Notes under the pieces: generated by a model
Told to the model about the DNA's origin: nothing
The model's database searches: none
Seen by the model: only the letters and a program-made list of their open reading frames with translations
Assembly (NCBI RefSeq): GCF_019175285.1
Contig: NC_056522.1
Location: forward strand, 321,459,196 to 321,523,195
DNA length: 64,000 nucleotides
Reading direction: 5' to 3'
From: Sceloporus undulatus
Taxonomy: Eukaryota > Chordata > Lepidosauria > Squamata > Phrynosomatidae
Shown here: positions 1 through 11,800 of the stretch, in pieces
How positions within the stretch are numbered: the stretch's first letter is position 1
Layout of the letters: each line of letters begins with the position of its first letter
Translations under genes and position numbers: made by a program

Positions 1-30
1 TGTTCTAGTTATTTACTTTTCATATCCAGG

Positions 31-53
31 GGTGTGTGTGTGTGTGTGTGTGT
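31..53 (+). repeat. (GT)n microsatellite
   Basis: About 11 GT units. The rest of 1-760 is AT-rich and holds nothing I can assign. Confidence 0.9.
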
Positions 54-759
54 ATACAGAGCAGTATTCAGTCATATGATCTCCCACCTGCAGTCTACTT
101 TTAATTAAAAGTTTTAATTTATTAAAAAAAACAACCAACATAACCTCAACAATAACAATATAGTTTTTCAAATAAAATATATACAAATGTGGACCTTTCA
201 CTAGCCAAAAGGTTGAAGCAGTCTTGACTGTATGTAACAAAAACAAACTTTTTAAAGTCTCTGTGTTTTGATGATTAATGTTTCATATTAAGATGAATAG
301 TCATTCCACAAACTGGCACAAGTTTTGGGAGGAAATATTTAATAAGCGGGAGCTGACACTATTCTTACATCACTGATTAGACTCATTGAGGTAACTAAAT
401 ATTTATGTAACAATCTAGAGTTTTCATCGACATAGACAGATGTTTGTGAAATTTTAATCATGTTTTGTTTTACTTACATCATTAAATATTTATTTCCAGA
501 CTTTGCCATATAGATACAAAACCACATGTATACACAGATACCTTGTTCTGTAGAATTATTTCAATGTTTGCCTGAAAAGTTATTAACATGTTTTAAACGG
601 ATTGTAGTACTTATGCATCACTTTCAAACTGTGTACCTATTTCTTAAATGAGACAGGGTTCATAGGTACATTAACATCACACAGATACTTTGAATACATT
701 TGCTGCTTGGTTTGCTTCATGTTAGTAATTTTGCTGTTGACTGAATGTTTTTTCACTCC

Positions 760-3060
760 AATAAAAGAAAAAGGCCATGTTGTTTACCTGTAACAAGTTC
801 TTTGAATTGTCATCTGGGAACTCACACAGATGAGTTATCTGTACACCTGCACAGTGCATCATTTGGAATCTTATAGAGGTGTTATGTAAGTGCTTTGGTT
901 GTAGCCCCACTCACTCCCCACATGCCTAGCTATAACACTTCTGACTTAAACCCTCAATTTCCTGGATGCTTAAGCAGCAGCTAAGCATCTTGATGAACAC
1001 CCATGGGGCAGTGCAAAGGCCAAAAGGATGAACACGGAAACAGTACACCCATCCTGCTACTGCAAAGCAGAGGAAAAGTTTGTGGGACAGTCTGATTGTA
1101 ATGTGAAAATAGGCATCCTCATGTTGTGTAGCAAACCAGTCTCCCTTCTACATAGGATAGGACAGAGTTGAGAGTGACCATCCTGAAGCATCTTGGTTGG
1201 ACGTAAAAAGTTGACACCTCAGAGACTGAAAATAGGACACAGTCCCCTGTTCATCTTGGACATAGTGAAGTACTGCATGAAAACGCCCAATGCAGATGAG
1301 AGATAGTGACAGGTTCCATGGTTCCTTTGAGGAGCAAGGTCTCCACCTTTTTAAGTGTGAGTGAAGGCAACGTGATAAACCCCGGCCAGGAGTCTTCTAA
1401 TGCTCTATTGTGCATCCCCTCCAGATGATATCAAGGACTCATGTGCCTGAGGTGATGGAAGCCCAGGCAAGATGTAATCACAAGACCCTGTATTTGAAAG
1501 GTGGAAAGTAAAGTGATGAATGCATCACTGCAAGGTTGTTGTTCTTCTGAAAGTCAAACATGCTGCTTGAAATGCTCCTGAGACTTTCCTCAGAACTGTT
1601 GTTTGTATCTACCAGTTGACAAACTCTTTCGTGAGGAAGACTGAGGCAACATTATAGGCTCTTGCTGATGAGTACCCTCAGGGCTATGTTGCTGATGGTA
1701 AGATGGCATGCAACTTGACCAATATAACCTGGGTTAAGCTGCAGACTGTTATTGAGAGTGAAGACTGAATTACTTGGCTGTTGTCCTCATCTTATGAGTA
1801 TGTTCCAACTTACTATCAGTTTCAGAGTTGAACAGACCTGCCTCATCAAAAGGTAAATCTTCAGTCATTGCCCTAGCTTGGCATGAGAGTCCAGAAGACA
1901 GCCAGGCATGTTGCCTAAGAGCCACAGCTCCAGTCAAAGCCTTGCCTGAGCAATCTGCAGCTTGTTGAGCTGTCATGATCTGTTGCCCTGCTAATGCATG
2001 AACCTCTGCCTTTAGTATGGAGGTCACCTTGCATTCTTCTTCAGAAAGCCTGTCTAAATAAGGGGTCATCTTCTGCCTCTGTCAAGTCCAGCAACTTCAG
2101 AAATCCAGGCTTCAGCAGTAAAACTCAGAAAACCTTTATACAACTAGAGATGTACACCTGAGATGATTGTTGTCTGAACTAAGCATAATTAAAGCACACA
2201 CAATTTCAAATCTTTGGCAGGCTGTCTTCTCATTTGTTACTTTTCCTTCCCTTTTTTCATGAAGGGTCTTCTCAAGACAACTCAACTCTTTCCATTTGTT
2301 AACCACCAAGGAATGAGATCAACAATCTTTACCAATAAACACCCCACTGTATGTCCCATATTTTTCCTGCAGTAGTAAGCATCAAGCAAATACAGTTGTA
2401 TCCTTTTAGGTTAACATTTCAACCATGGTAGGCAAGCTGCATGAAGTGACTCCTAATGCCCATAAAAGTTGTTGATGTGCCCCTGTACAGACACCATAAT
2501 TCGAGATCTGAAAGAGAAGGTTAGCAGTTTAGTAGTTACCCCCACCCCCCACCCCAATAGCATCCAGCTTCTTTTCTTCCTGATCAGCAGGAGTGGAAAG
2601 GAGTTTCTGGGAGGTCTGCAACATCCATAATGGTGGAGTTTAATTTTGGATGCTGCACATCTGAACCAGCTGGGCTCAGATTCTGTGTCTTTGTACAGAC
2701 CTTCCAACTTTTGAAGAGGTCGATGGAACAGACTATGGGTTGATTCAAGATTTCCATAGGACCTGGATGAGTTAAGGTAGCAATGGAATTAATGCTTTAG
2801 AAGGATTTTTGCTGAACCCTCTGGAAAACAGGATCTTCTGTCATTAGTTCTGCCAGCTTCCCCTTTAACTTCAAAACTCTTGCCATTTGTTTCATCTGGG
2901 CTACAAAGGTAAGTAATGCTGGGCTGGTATCACCAACGAATGCAGAGGGAGACTTTCCCACCGCTGAAAGTGACAATAATGAAGTGACAGAATTCTCCTC
3001 AGAACTGCTTGAAACACTTGCAGGCAATCTTCAAGACAGGCAATACTGATATTTGACTAG
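760..3060 (-). mobile_element. DIRS-like retrotransposon fossil with gag-like pieces
   Basis: A fossil virus-like retroelement, broken in several places. Two minus-strand stretches look like gag-type protein of the kind annotated as lamina-associated polypeptide 2 alpha-like in reptile genomes. One is at about 2800-3027 and is Ser-rich. The other is at about 1770-2069 and contains LRQHAWLSSG and EDLPFDEAGLFNSETD. The sequence near 770-940 (ACCTGTAACAAGTTC... with TCATCTGGGAACTCACACAG) resembles a terminal repeat of reptile DIRS-type elements. No reverse transcriptase or tyrosine recombinase was recognised. Divergence suggests an old insertion. Confidence 0.55.
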
Positions 3061-4700
3061 CTATCTCCCTTTAACTGGTTGCAACTGTGGGCCTCAATGC
3101 TGAATGTCAAGTTGGAGCAACAGAAGACAGTTCTCAGTGCAGAATGAACCTAAGATAGTGAAGTCTCTTCTGTACTGGAAGGGAAGGTTGACCAGATGTA
3201 TGCTGTAGATGTTAAGGAAAAAGCAACATGGGACATACAGTAAGAGAAATAAAACTTGTATGTGAGAGTCAGGATGACTCAGCAGAAGCCAATAGAGAAC
3301 CACACAGGTGTGAATGGTAAAGCAATTAACAGGTCCTGAGTGCCAAGGACAAGAAATGCATAGTGGATAATTGGACACACCTGACAATTGTAAAGTGGTC
3401 AAGGCTGAGATGATGAAATCATTAATTGTAGGATGAACAAAGAGAACCAATGGGAATGATGTACACGCCTACTGGGTGGAAACAGACCACAGTAGGTGGT
3501 ACCTTGCTTTGACTATATTAATGAATATGGATCCCAATGTATTTTGTGGGTAGTAGAGTGGATAGTAGTAGTGGATTGTAGAGTGAGGAGTTGAGTATTG
3601 TTTGGAGCTGTGTATATAGTAGAATAAAGTAGATCTTTTATATAAGACTACTGAGTTGTCTGGTGTCTTGGGTGAAGCTACAAGAACCAGCAGGACCCTG
3701 GTGAAGAAGGGTGAAGACTTCTGTGGAAGCAAGAGTGAGAAGGCTTGGACAGTTTGTCGGGGTCTTCAGCCTGTTCTCTGCAACTCTTGCAAAGATATAA
3801 CAACTGGCCAAAACTGGTCAGTGTGGTGCACAACCAGGTGGTGAGTTCCAGGCCAGGTGAAGAGCCACAACTCCCATCATCCCTGACAGTAGAGGAGAAC
3901 AAGGTTGAACTGTTATCATAGCTGATGGTACTGATCTCCATACCAACTCATGGTGTCAGTATAATCCTGATAAGGATGGTAGTAGAAAGGAGATTTATCA
4001 GTCATAAGCTGAGTCATCCTTTTAATGACCATGGCCATGCCACTCCTCTCTATACTGATAATAGTCTCTACAATGCGCCAGGGAGTGTTGGAATCGATGG
4101 TACTGAAAGCGTCAAGACCATTATCTCCATGAAACCAATGAACCAGAGTGTGGCAGAGAACGAGACTGATGTCTTTTGTGCACAGGTTCAGTATGCTACA
4201 ATAGTACCAAAGGAAGTGGTTGATTCCGAGGTTCCATAGTCATGGGAACAGAAATCCGCTCTGTTGGGATGGAAGATAGTGGATCCCTTGATTCTGATTC
4301 ATAGCAAGAAAAGCCTCCTAGAGTGAGGTGGAAAGAGGCTGGAGAATCCTGGCCCTCACCCTCAGAAATTACATACTACTCTAACAACTACAGAGAAGCT
4401 GTGGATATTAAAGATTAGATAGGAATGTCTCTACATTCTATGGAATACTCAGATTTGACTGAGATTGGGGGGAGAAGATTGTCTCTCCACTGTCTCCTCA
4501 ATCTTCAACAATGTAACAGAGGAAGGCCAAGAGGATGTTTGAAAGCAATGTTCCTTCTCCTTTTTCTTCTTCTAATGGAGCTTATGAGCAATTTGCAAGG
4601 ATGGTACACTAAAAGCTTATTTGACACTGAGAGATCAACTCAGTGTTTAAGTCCAAGTCATAGCTGGCTCTGAGATGGTTATTGTCCAAGACTATTTTGT
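3060..4700. other. Unassigned repeat-like stretch beside the DIRS-like fossil
   Basis: No host gene seen. A possible LTR-like piece with AATAAA lies at about 3450-3680. A 104-codon open frame at 3925-4239 on the plus strand resembles nothing I recognise. This may be the leader part of the neighbouring fossil or a second old retroelement. Confidence 0.3.
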
Positions 4701-5700
4701 TTCCATGGAGTAGAGATGGCTTTAGCCAAAGACCATTTTAAAGCCAAACAGATGATACCAAGGGTGTTGGGATAGATGGGGCCTGAGGCAGAACAGATGG
4801 GTGAGAAGCAATAGAACTAGTTGAGGCTGTATATAGTGATGTGTGTGTGTGTGTGTGTGTGTGTATTTATATTTATATATATAAATATTATATTTATATA
4901 TGTTGGCCACCTGACCGACCACATCCAGTGCATGCTCCCAAAGGAATAGCTTAAGTCTCACCTCTCACTTTTGACATGCCGGTGATGCATGCCGGTCTGA
5001 AAGTACCTAGGTTTGTGCACATTATACTGTCACCCAAACAAAGGAGGCATTAGTGGCATCCTTTTCGGGGATCTTACCAGCATATATAGTGAACTTTTAA
5101 AAAGAACTAGAGGTGGCTATAATGATTCAAGGAATCAGTTAACACTAAGTAAATATGTCCGTGAGGCAACAACAATTCATTGTGAGGGGAGTCTGAGATC
5201 AAGTCAAAAGAGGAAAAATTAAGTGTTGTGGACTGTTCTTTAAGTCTCAGAGAGAATGCACTATTGAAAATCCTAAGTCCATAATCCATATCCACTTAAT
5301 CATAACCAGAAATAAAATCAGAAATAACAAAAAATAACCAGTAATACTCTGACAGGTTCCTAAGACATACTTCTGTGGTGAATGAAAACTGAGGATTTAG
5401 GTGGGGAGTGGGTGGGGCTACTGTCAAAATGCTTAACAGCTCTAGTAGATTCCGAATGACGCACTGAGCAGGTGCAAATAACCCAATTGCGTGAGTTACA
5501 GAGATCATAAAGAAGAAAATATTTGTAAGGTTTTTTCAAACTTAGACAAAGACTCTTTATACCAGTTTGTTTTTAATATTTCTTCAAACTCTGGTACTAT
5601 ATTTCACATGACAAGTTGGAGAATACAGATCTACTTTCAGATCTATTTTAATGGCTTTAATGAATTGTGACTGCTCATAGTTTTTAGCAGTAAAGATTCT
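4700..5700. repeat. KNL1 intron or downstream DNA with (GT)n at about 4840-4864
   Basis: A short GT microsatellite is followed by an AT-rich inverted stretch (TTTATATATATAAAT). Nothing else was recognised; the missing KNL1 exon was looked for here and not found. Confidence 0.5.
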
Positions 5701-5755
5701 ACTACTACTCTACTACTTTCAGAAACAGGATTGTAAAAACATCTGAATGCCTTAC

Positions 5756-5812
5756 CATCCAAGAGAGATTCAAAGTTCACACTAACAATCCTGTTGCTGT
5801 AGACAGCACCAT
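5756..5812 (-). CDS. KNL1: KNL1 coding exon 21, last one found
   Basis: Encodes DGAVYSNRIVSVNFESLLD plus one base, aligned with human RKIVDVNFQSLLD. Donor GGATG|GTAAGG shows at least one further exon. Its expected product (LLVHKLIF..., the rest of the RWD domains) was not recognised between 1 and 5755, so the gene probably continues off the left edge. Confidence 0.93.
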
Positions 5813-8800
5813 CTATGATAGAGAAAAAGTGTGAACAGTAATTCAATTTTTACTGAGTTGGCCTGCCTTTATTTGGACTGTTCTACTTTGATTTTGGTCA
5901 AAACGAGGCAGAGGAACACTGTACTACATACTCAAATACTTTGCCTAACACTCATAAATTTGAGACCACCAAAATTTATCTAACACAGTACATTCTACAG
6001 TTGGTTTTATCAGCAAAAACATCACAACAACCATCTTAAGCCTGGATGGAGCTATGCCTTTCTCAGATGAGGTATCCATCATCCTCTTTTTCCCATGTGA
6101 ACAAAACATCCCTGGATCATAAGTTTTTTGTGGGTTTTTCGGGCTATGTGACCATGTTCTAGAAGTTTATTCCTGATTTTTCACCAACAACTGTGGCTGG
6201 CATCTTCAAATGGCGAAACATTTCTAGAACATAGTCACATAGCCCGAAAAACCCAAAATAACAATGGACGCCGGTCATGAAAGCCTTCAACTTTACATCC
6301 CTGAATCCTTTAATTAGCCAGGAAGGTATGGATCAAACACTCAAGTCATTTAGTCTCACAGTACCAAGGATCTTCTGTAGACCCTAGGTTACTCCAACTG
6401 AAATGTATGCCACTCAGTAAAATTGGTCAATATTGCTTAATAAAAATAAAGACAAAATGCATTCTCAGTCAGTGCCGTTTTTACAGCTCTGATGTGCTAA
6501 TTTAAATTCTGTGATTGTTCCTATTCACAAGTTTTTCCACATACTCAGCTTTGTTACATCTGACGTGGTACAGGTTGAGGGTAAAGGTAAAGGTATTAGC
6601 TGTTGACAAGGTTGTCAAGTCGTGTCCGACCATAGGGGGCGGTGCTCATCTCCTTTACTAAGTTGAAGAGCCAGTCTTATCAGAGACTACTCTGTGATGA
6701 TAATAATAATGAATAAAATAAATAAATAAAACTTTGACTTATATCCCACTCTTCTGTAGCAAGACAATCAGAGCAGCTCATGTGGCCAGTATGATTGCAC
6801 AGAACGCTGTTTACCTTCCCACCAGAGTGATACTTATTTATCTACTTCTATTTGCATGCTTTCGAACTGCTAAACTGGTAGAAGCTGGGACTAGTGAGGG
6901 GAGCTCACCCTGTCATGCAGCACCCGGACCTCGAACTGCCAACCTGCTGATTTTTCAATCAACAGAGTTGGCGTCTTAACCACTTGAGCCACTGCATCCT
7001 GCACAGGTTGAGTCTCCCTTCTCCAAAATGCTTGGGACCAGAAGTGTTTTGGATTTCTTTTTTTTAAAAAAATCAGAATACCTGTATTTGCATATACATA
7101 CATAATAAAATCTTGAAAATGGTACCTAAGTCTAAACACAAAATTTATTTATACACCTTATACATAGAGCCAGAAGGTAGTTTTATACAATATTTTAAAT
7201 AATTTTGTGTATGAAAAATTGTTTGTGTACACTGAACAATCAGAAAACAAAGGTATCACTATCTCAGCTACCCATGAAAAAGTTTTGGTTTTGGGAATAT
7301 TCTGGATTTCAGAGTTCCAGATAAGGGAGACTCAATCTGTATTTTTATGGTTTCAAAGGCCTGTTACAGATGGCCAAAATAAAGCTGCTTCAGGTCTCTT
7401 TGGAGGTACGCTATTTAAATGATGCATGGGTCCTAAGAGTCCGGAGGGCGCGCCAAAGCCACACTCCATTCCTAAGCACTGGAGTGCAGCTTTGGTGCAG
7501 CTTCTGGATTCTTAGGGTGCATGCATCATTTAAACAGCATACCTCCAAAGAGACCCGAACCAGCTTTATTTTGGCAGTCTGTAACAGGCCAAAGTTTTGC
7601 AAGCAGCCCTGAGATTTTACATTGAAAAATAAGGTTTTCTAATCTAAAACAGTCTTAAAAAATAAAAGTGATGCACTTTATGTACAGCTTTTGAAGTTTA
7701 CATTTCCTTGTATTTTCGCAACTTACCTACAGGACTCTCAAGCGCAACAACAAGTTCAATAGAATCATAAAGGAAAGTGAAAACTGCCTGGTGATCATTC
7801 CATTTTTTCATCACCCACTCAGAAAAGCTACAATAGGGGGAAAAATCATCAAAAGGAATTGAAAGATATAAGCTTCCTGTTGCCATGCCCCTGTTCCCCA
7901 TACCTGGTTTCTTGCTAGCTTCCCCTTCTTTTCAATTAAAGACTACATAAAACTAAAGGTTTGTGAAATTTAACCTAAAGCACTATACAGATTGATCTTT
8001 TGTAGCCCTTTCAGCCTTATTCCCTGGGATTAGCCTAACAATTACAGAAAAGCAGAGTAGGCTTTTCTGTCATTGTTTAATTGATCAGTCCTTTAATGCC
8101 ATGCCACCCATGTTTGAAGGTGAAGTGTATTGTATATACTCATGTATAAGTCGACCTCATGTATAAGTCGAGGGCAGGTTTTGGGGCCAAAATTTTTTAT
8201 TTTGATGTGACCCTTAGATAAGTCGAGGGTAGATAAGTTAGGGATGTGTAACAAAGGATCTAAAAGATGAAGCAAAAGAAAACAGTGCCAGAGAACTAGG
8301 AGTGATTAATTTCTGTAACTTTATAACTTTCCAAAAATTTTATATTTTACAACTCTTTTGAGCGCAAGTTTGATCATGTAGTAAAGCACCAACTTCAATT
8401 TTTTAAAAAAAGAAGACTCATTGCAAAGCAACATCATAATACTGTATCCTGTAACATAAGAATTGTATTTACATTGAACTGAAACGAACAGTTTGATAAA
8501 GAATGGAATGTACATAGTTGGGTCATGCTACAACATCTTCTGAATACATTTTTTAGTAGAAGTATATTTTAATGAAACCAATAACATGCTTCAATGGGTT
8601 ATTACAGTTTAAAAGTTTGCACACTGGTTGACCCTGCTGAAATCACCACAAGGACTGCAATCACAAAAGAGGTGAATAGGCAATCCCCAAGGCTATTGTT
8701 CATAAGTTTCCAGGAAGCTTTTCAGGGAACCGTCTAATTAAAAGACTGTATGTTCAGCGCTGTGTAAATTTACAGCGCTTTATAAATAAAGGTTAATAAT

Positions 8801-11800
8801 AATAATACTCTTTTAAAAACTATAACTTTGCCTGATTTTAACGCAGAAAACTACTAAACAAACCCCTATCACTGCTCTGTTTCTCTTGCCATTCCTTCAG
8901 CTTTTGCCAGAAAAAAGTCTTGCAAAGGAGGTTTGGGATAGAAGGCTGATCTGGTGAGTTTAAGAGATCAATGATACTTGCTGTAATAAAATACTGAGTG
9001 TAGTTTCCAAATATCCTGAGTACTTCCATACCTCTACATGACAGCTACAGGAAAAGAGATTCCACCTCAACTTTAGGGGAAAATTCCTGACAGTAAAAGC
9101 TGTTAGATGTAGAACATACTCCTTTGAAGTGTGGTGGAGCCTCCTTCTTTGGAGGTTTTTAAACAGATGCTGGATGGCTATCTGTCGGGGATGCTTTGAT
9201 TGGGAGTTCCAGCATGGCAGGGGGTTGGACTGGATGGCCTTGTGGTCTCTCCCAACTCTATGATTCCCCCCATTTCTCTTTCTCTCTTGCCTTCCTCCTG
9301 ATCCTAGCTTTGCAAAGGAGGTTTTGGATGCAAAGCTGATCTCCCCCCATTTCTTTCTCTCTTGCCTTCCTCCTGATCCTAGCTTTGCAAAGGAGGTTTT
9401 GGATGCAAAGCTGATCTCCCCCCATTTCTCTTTCTCTCTTGCCTTCCTCCTGATCCCACCTTTGCAAAGGAGGTTTTGGATGCAAAACTGATTTCCACCC
9501 ATTTCTTTCTCTCTTGTCTTCCTCCTGAATCCTAGCTTTGCAAAGGAGGTTTTGGATGCAAAGCTGATCTCCCCCCATTTCTCTTTTCTCTCTTGCCTTC
9601 CTCCCAAACCCAGCTTTGCAAAGGAGGTTTGAACTCTCTCTTTTTCTCTTGGTTTTGGTGATCCCAGCCTTGGAAAGGGGGGATTACTGTATTGACCCTT
9701 ATATACATCTACTCTGGGATTTTGAAGCTCATTTTGAGGCATAAATTTTTCGACTTATAGTTGAGTATATACGGTAGTTAGAAATTATTACATTGTGAAT
9801 TCATCGCTGATGCAAATGAAATTCAAGGATATCACTAATCTTATGTAAATATGGGGGGGGGCATTGTAGCAATATCTCCTTTACATGAATTTACTTACTT
9901 GTATTTTTCTGTGACTCCCTGACAATTTGTTGCATATTCCTGAAGCTGACGTATTTCAGAAACTATCTGTTGCTTTTTATCCCTGAGATTTGATTGATCT
10001 CTGAAGGAACAGAAATGCAACACATGAGCAAAACACTGCAAATAGTGCTAAAGCCAATCATTTTTATATGGGTCAAAATCTTATGCAATATATATACTAC
10101 CTTTGAAGAGTCTCCTCTTGAACTCTGAGGTTTTCCAGCTCTAAAAATGGGGGAAAACACATTAAGAGTCTAGAAGTATATTATAAGAAAAATTGTTTCT
10201 TTTATCTGATTAAGGCGGTTGTATTTTCCAAAAAACTACTGTTAGGTTTCCCCTCTGAAGGCCAACTTGTATTCAGTAAAACTGCTGGATGGAAATAATC
10301 TTGTAAAATGGAGTGATTCCTACATATGTGGTATTATATGTGATCATCCTATAGGCCAGTGATGGCAAACCTATGGCACACGTGCCAGAGGTGGCACTCA
10401 GAGCTGACTCTGTGGGCACATGTGCTGTTGCCCCAGCACAGAGTTTGCTAGAGTTTGTTACTACAAAGCCAGAGGGACATGGCACTTTGCAATAAGTGGG
10501 TTTTGGGTTGCAGTTTGGGCACTCAGCATCTAAAAGGTTCACCATCACTACTATAGGCATTCAGTTCATGTTATATGCATAAAATGCACATGCTTTGGGA
10601 AGATTCAGGCAGCCACAACTTTCCAGAGCATATAGGTAAGACTGACAAGACTTCTCATACAAGAGGACTCCCCCCCAATTTTTCCCATGCTACTATGGAG
10701 GGAATTTTTTAAGCAATACTATAATACAGGCAGGAGCTCTCACACATTCTTACAGCATTAACAAAATGCTTTAGTACTGCACAAATACCATGGCCATTAC
10801 CATTTGAGCATCCATTCATAGCTTTTTACAGGATTCATCTCAAAAGGTGTCTCCTTACCTCTTTCAGTGTTCTTCACTTTGGACTCATATGCTGACACGA
10901 CATCATTGACATCCAGCTCTGACTCTTCCAATGCAGCAGCTTCTAAAAATCAAGTAGTATTTTAAAAGGATACCCAGTTCAAAAAGTATACATATATTCT
11001 AATGAATTTAGGTATTAATGCAACCTTTGTAGCAAAGTAATATGCTTCCAAATTGAAGGATTCAGCTGCATCCCCAAAAATAAAATATTCTTCAGACTCG
11101 TTTTTCTCTACTTTTAGTTCTCTCTATATATACATTTGATAATTAATAATAATTTGTTTTATTTATATACCGCTATTCCAAAGATCATAGCGGTGAACAT
11201 CAAGTAAGCTAATTAGCAAGTAAGCTAATTTGCCCCCCCAACAGTCTGGGTACTCATTTTAGCGACCTCGGAAGGATGCAAGCCTGAGTCAAGCTTGGGC
11301 CCTTTTGCTGGTCTTGAACTCGCAACCTTGTGGTTTTGAGTGAATGGCTGCAGTACAGGCATTTAACCACTGCGCCACTTCTTAGCTTAAGAAAGTATTC
11401 AGAAAAATAAAAGAATGTTTAAGGTAACATCAAGTCACTGCAGTGCAGTATCTGACATCCTGAGTCATTCCACTTTTTTTAAAGTTCCTTACTCATTAGC
11501 ATGTGAATTAATGTGATGCAGGTGGTATGCAAAATAACAGCAACAAAATACAAAAATCTTCAGAAGCCACATATGGCTACAGCAAGGCTTTTAGTTTCTT
11601 TGTATTGTTCTTAGATTTTTCCACTTTTCAATTATGACCCCAAATTTACGATAACTAGCTGAATGTATTATTTATATTTATTCTTATTACGTCAGAATCA
11701 AGAATTAGAATTAAGTGTATTAATAGGCATATTATAACAACCCATACTGCTATAATAAATAATATTCAACATTCTGGAAATATTTCCCCCCATCAATCTC

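Larger units (their letters stand above)
8134..9777. mobile_element. Squamate MITE (GTATAAGTCGA family) expanded by a minisatellite and a CR1 insertion
   Basis: The left end TATATACTCATGTATAAGTC and right end GACTTATAGTTGAGTATATA are inverted repeats. The first 150 bases match the compact copy at 42554-42948. The interior has grown to about 1.6 kb and holds a CR1 3' end and a tandem array. Confidence 0.7.

Noticed and set aside
3925-4239. Open frame of 104 codons as a host gene
   Set aside because: No splice sites or homology recognised; adjacent to a retroelement fossil and probably part of a repeat.
9264-9640. CRISPR-like array
   Set aside because: Whole units repeat head to tail without unique spacers, in a vertebrate genome; it is a minisatellite.
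8960-9742. Open frame of 260 codons with a repeated peptide on the minus strand
   Set aside because: The peptide repeats follow the 73-80 bp minisatellite inside a MITE; no homology and no splice context.
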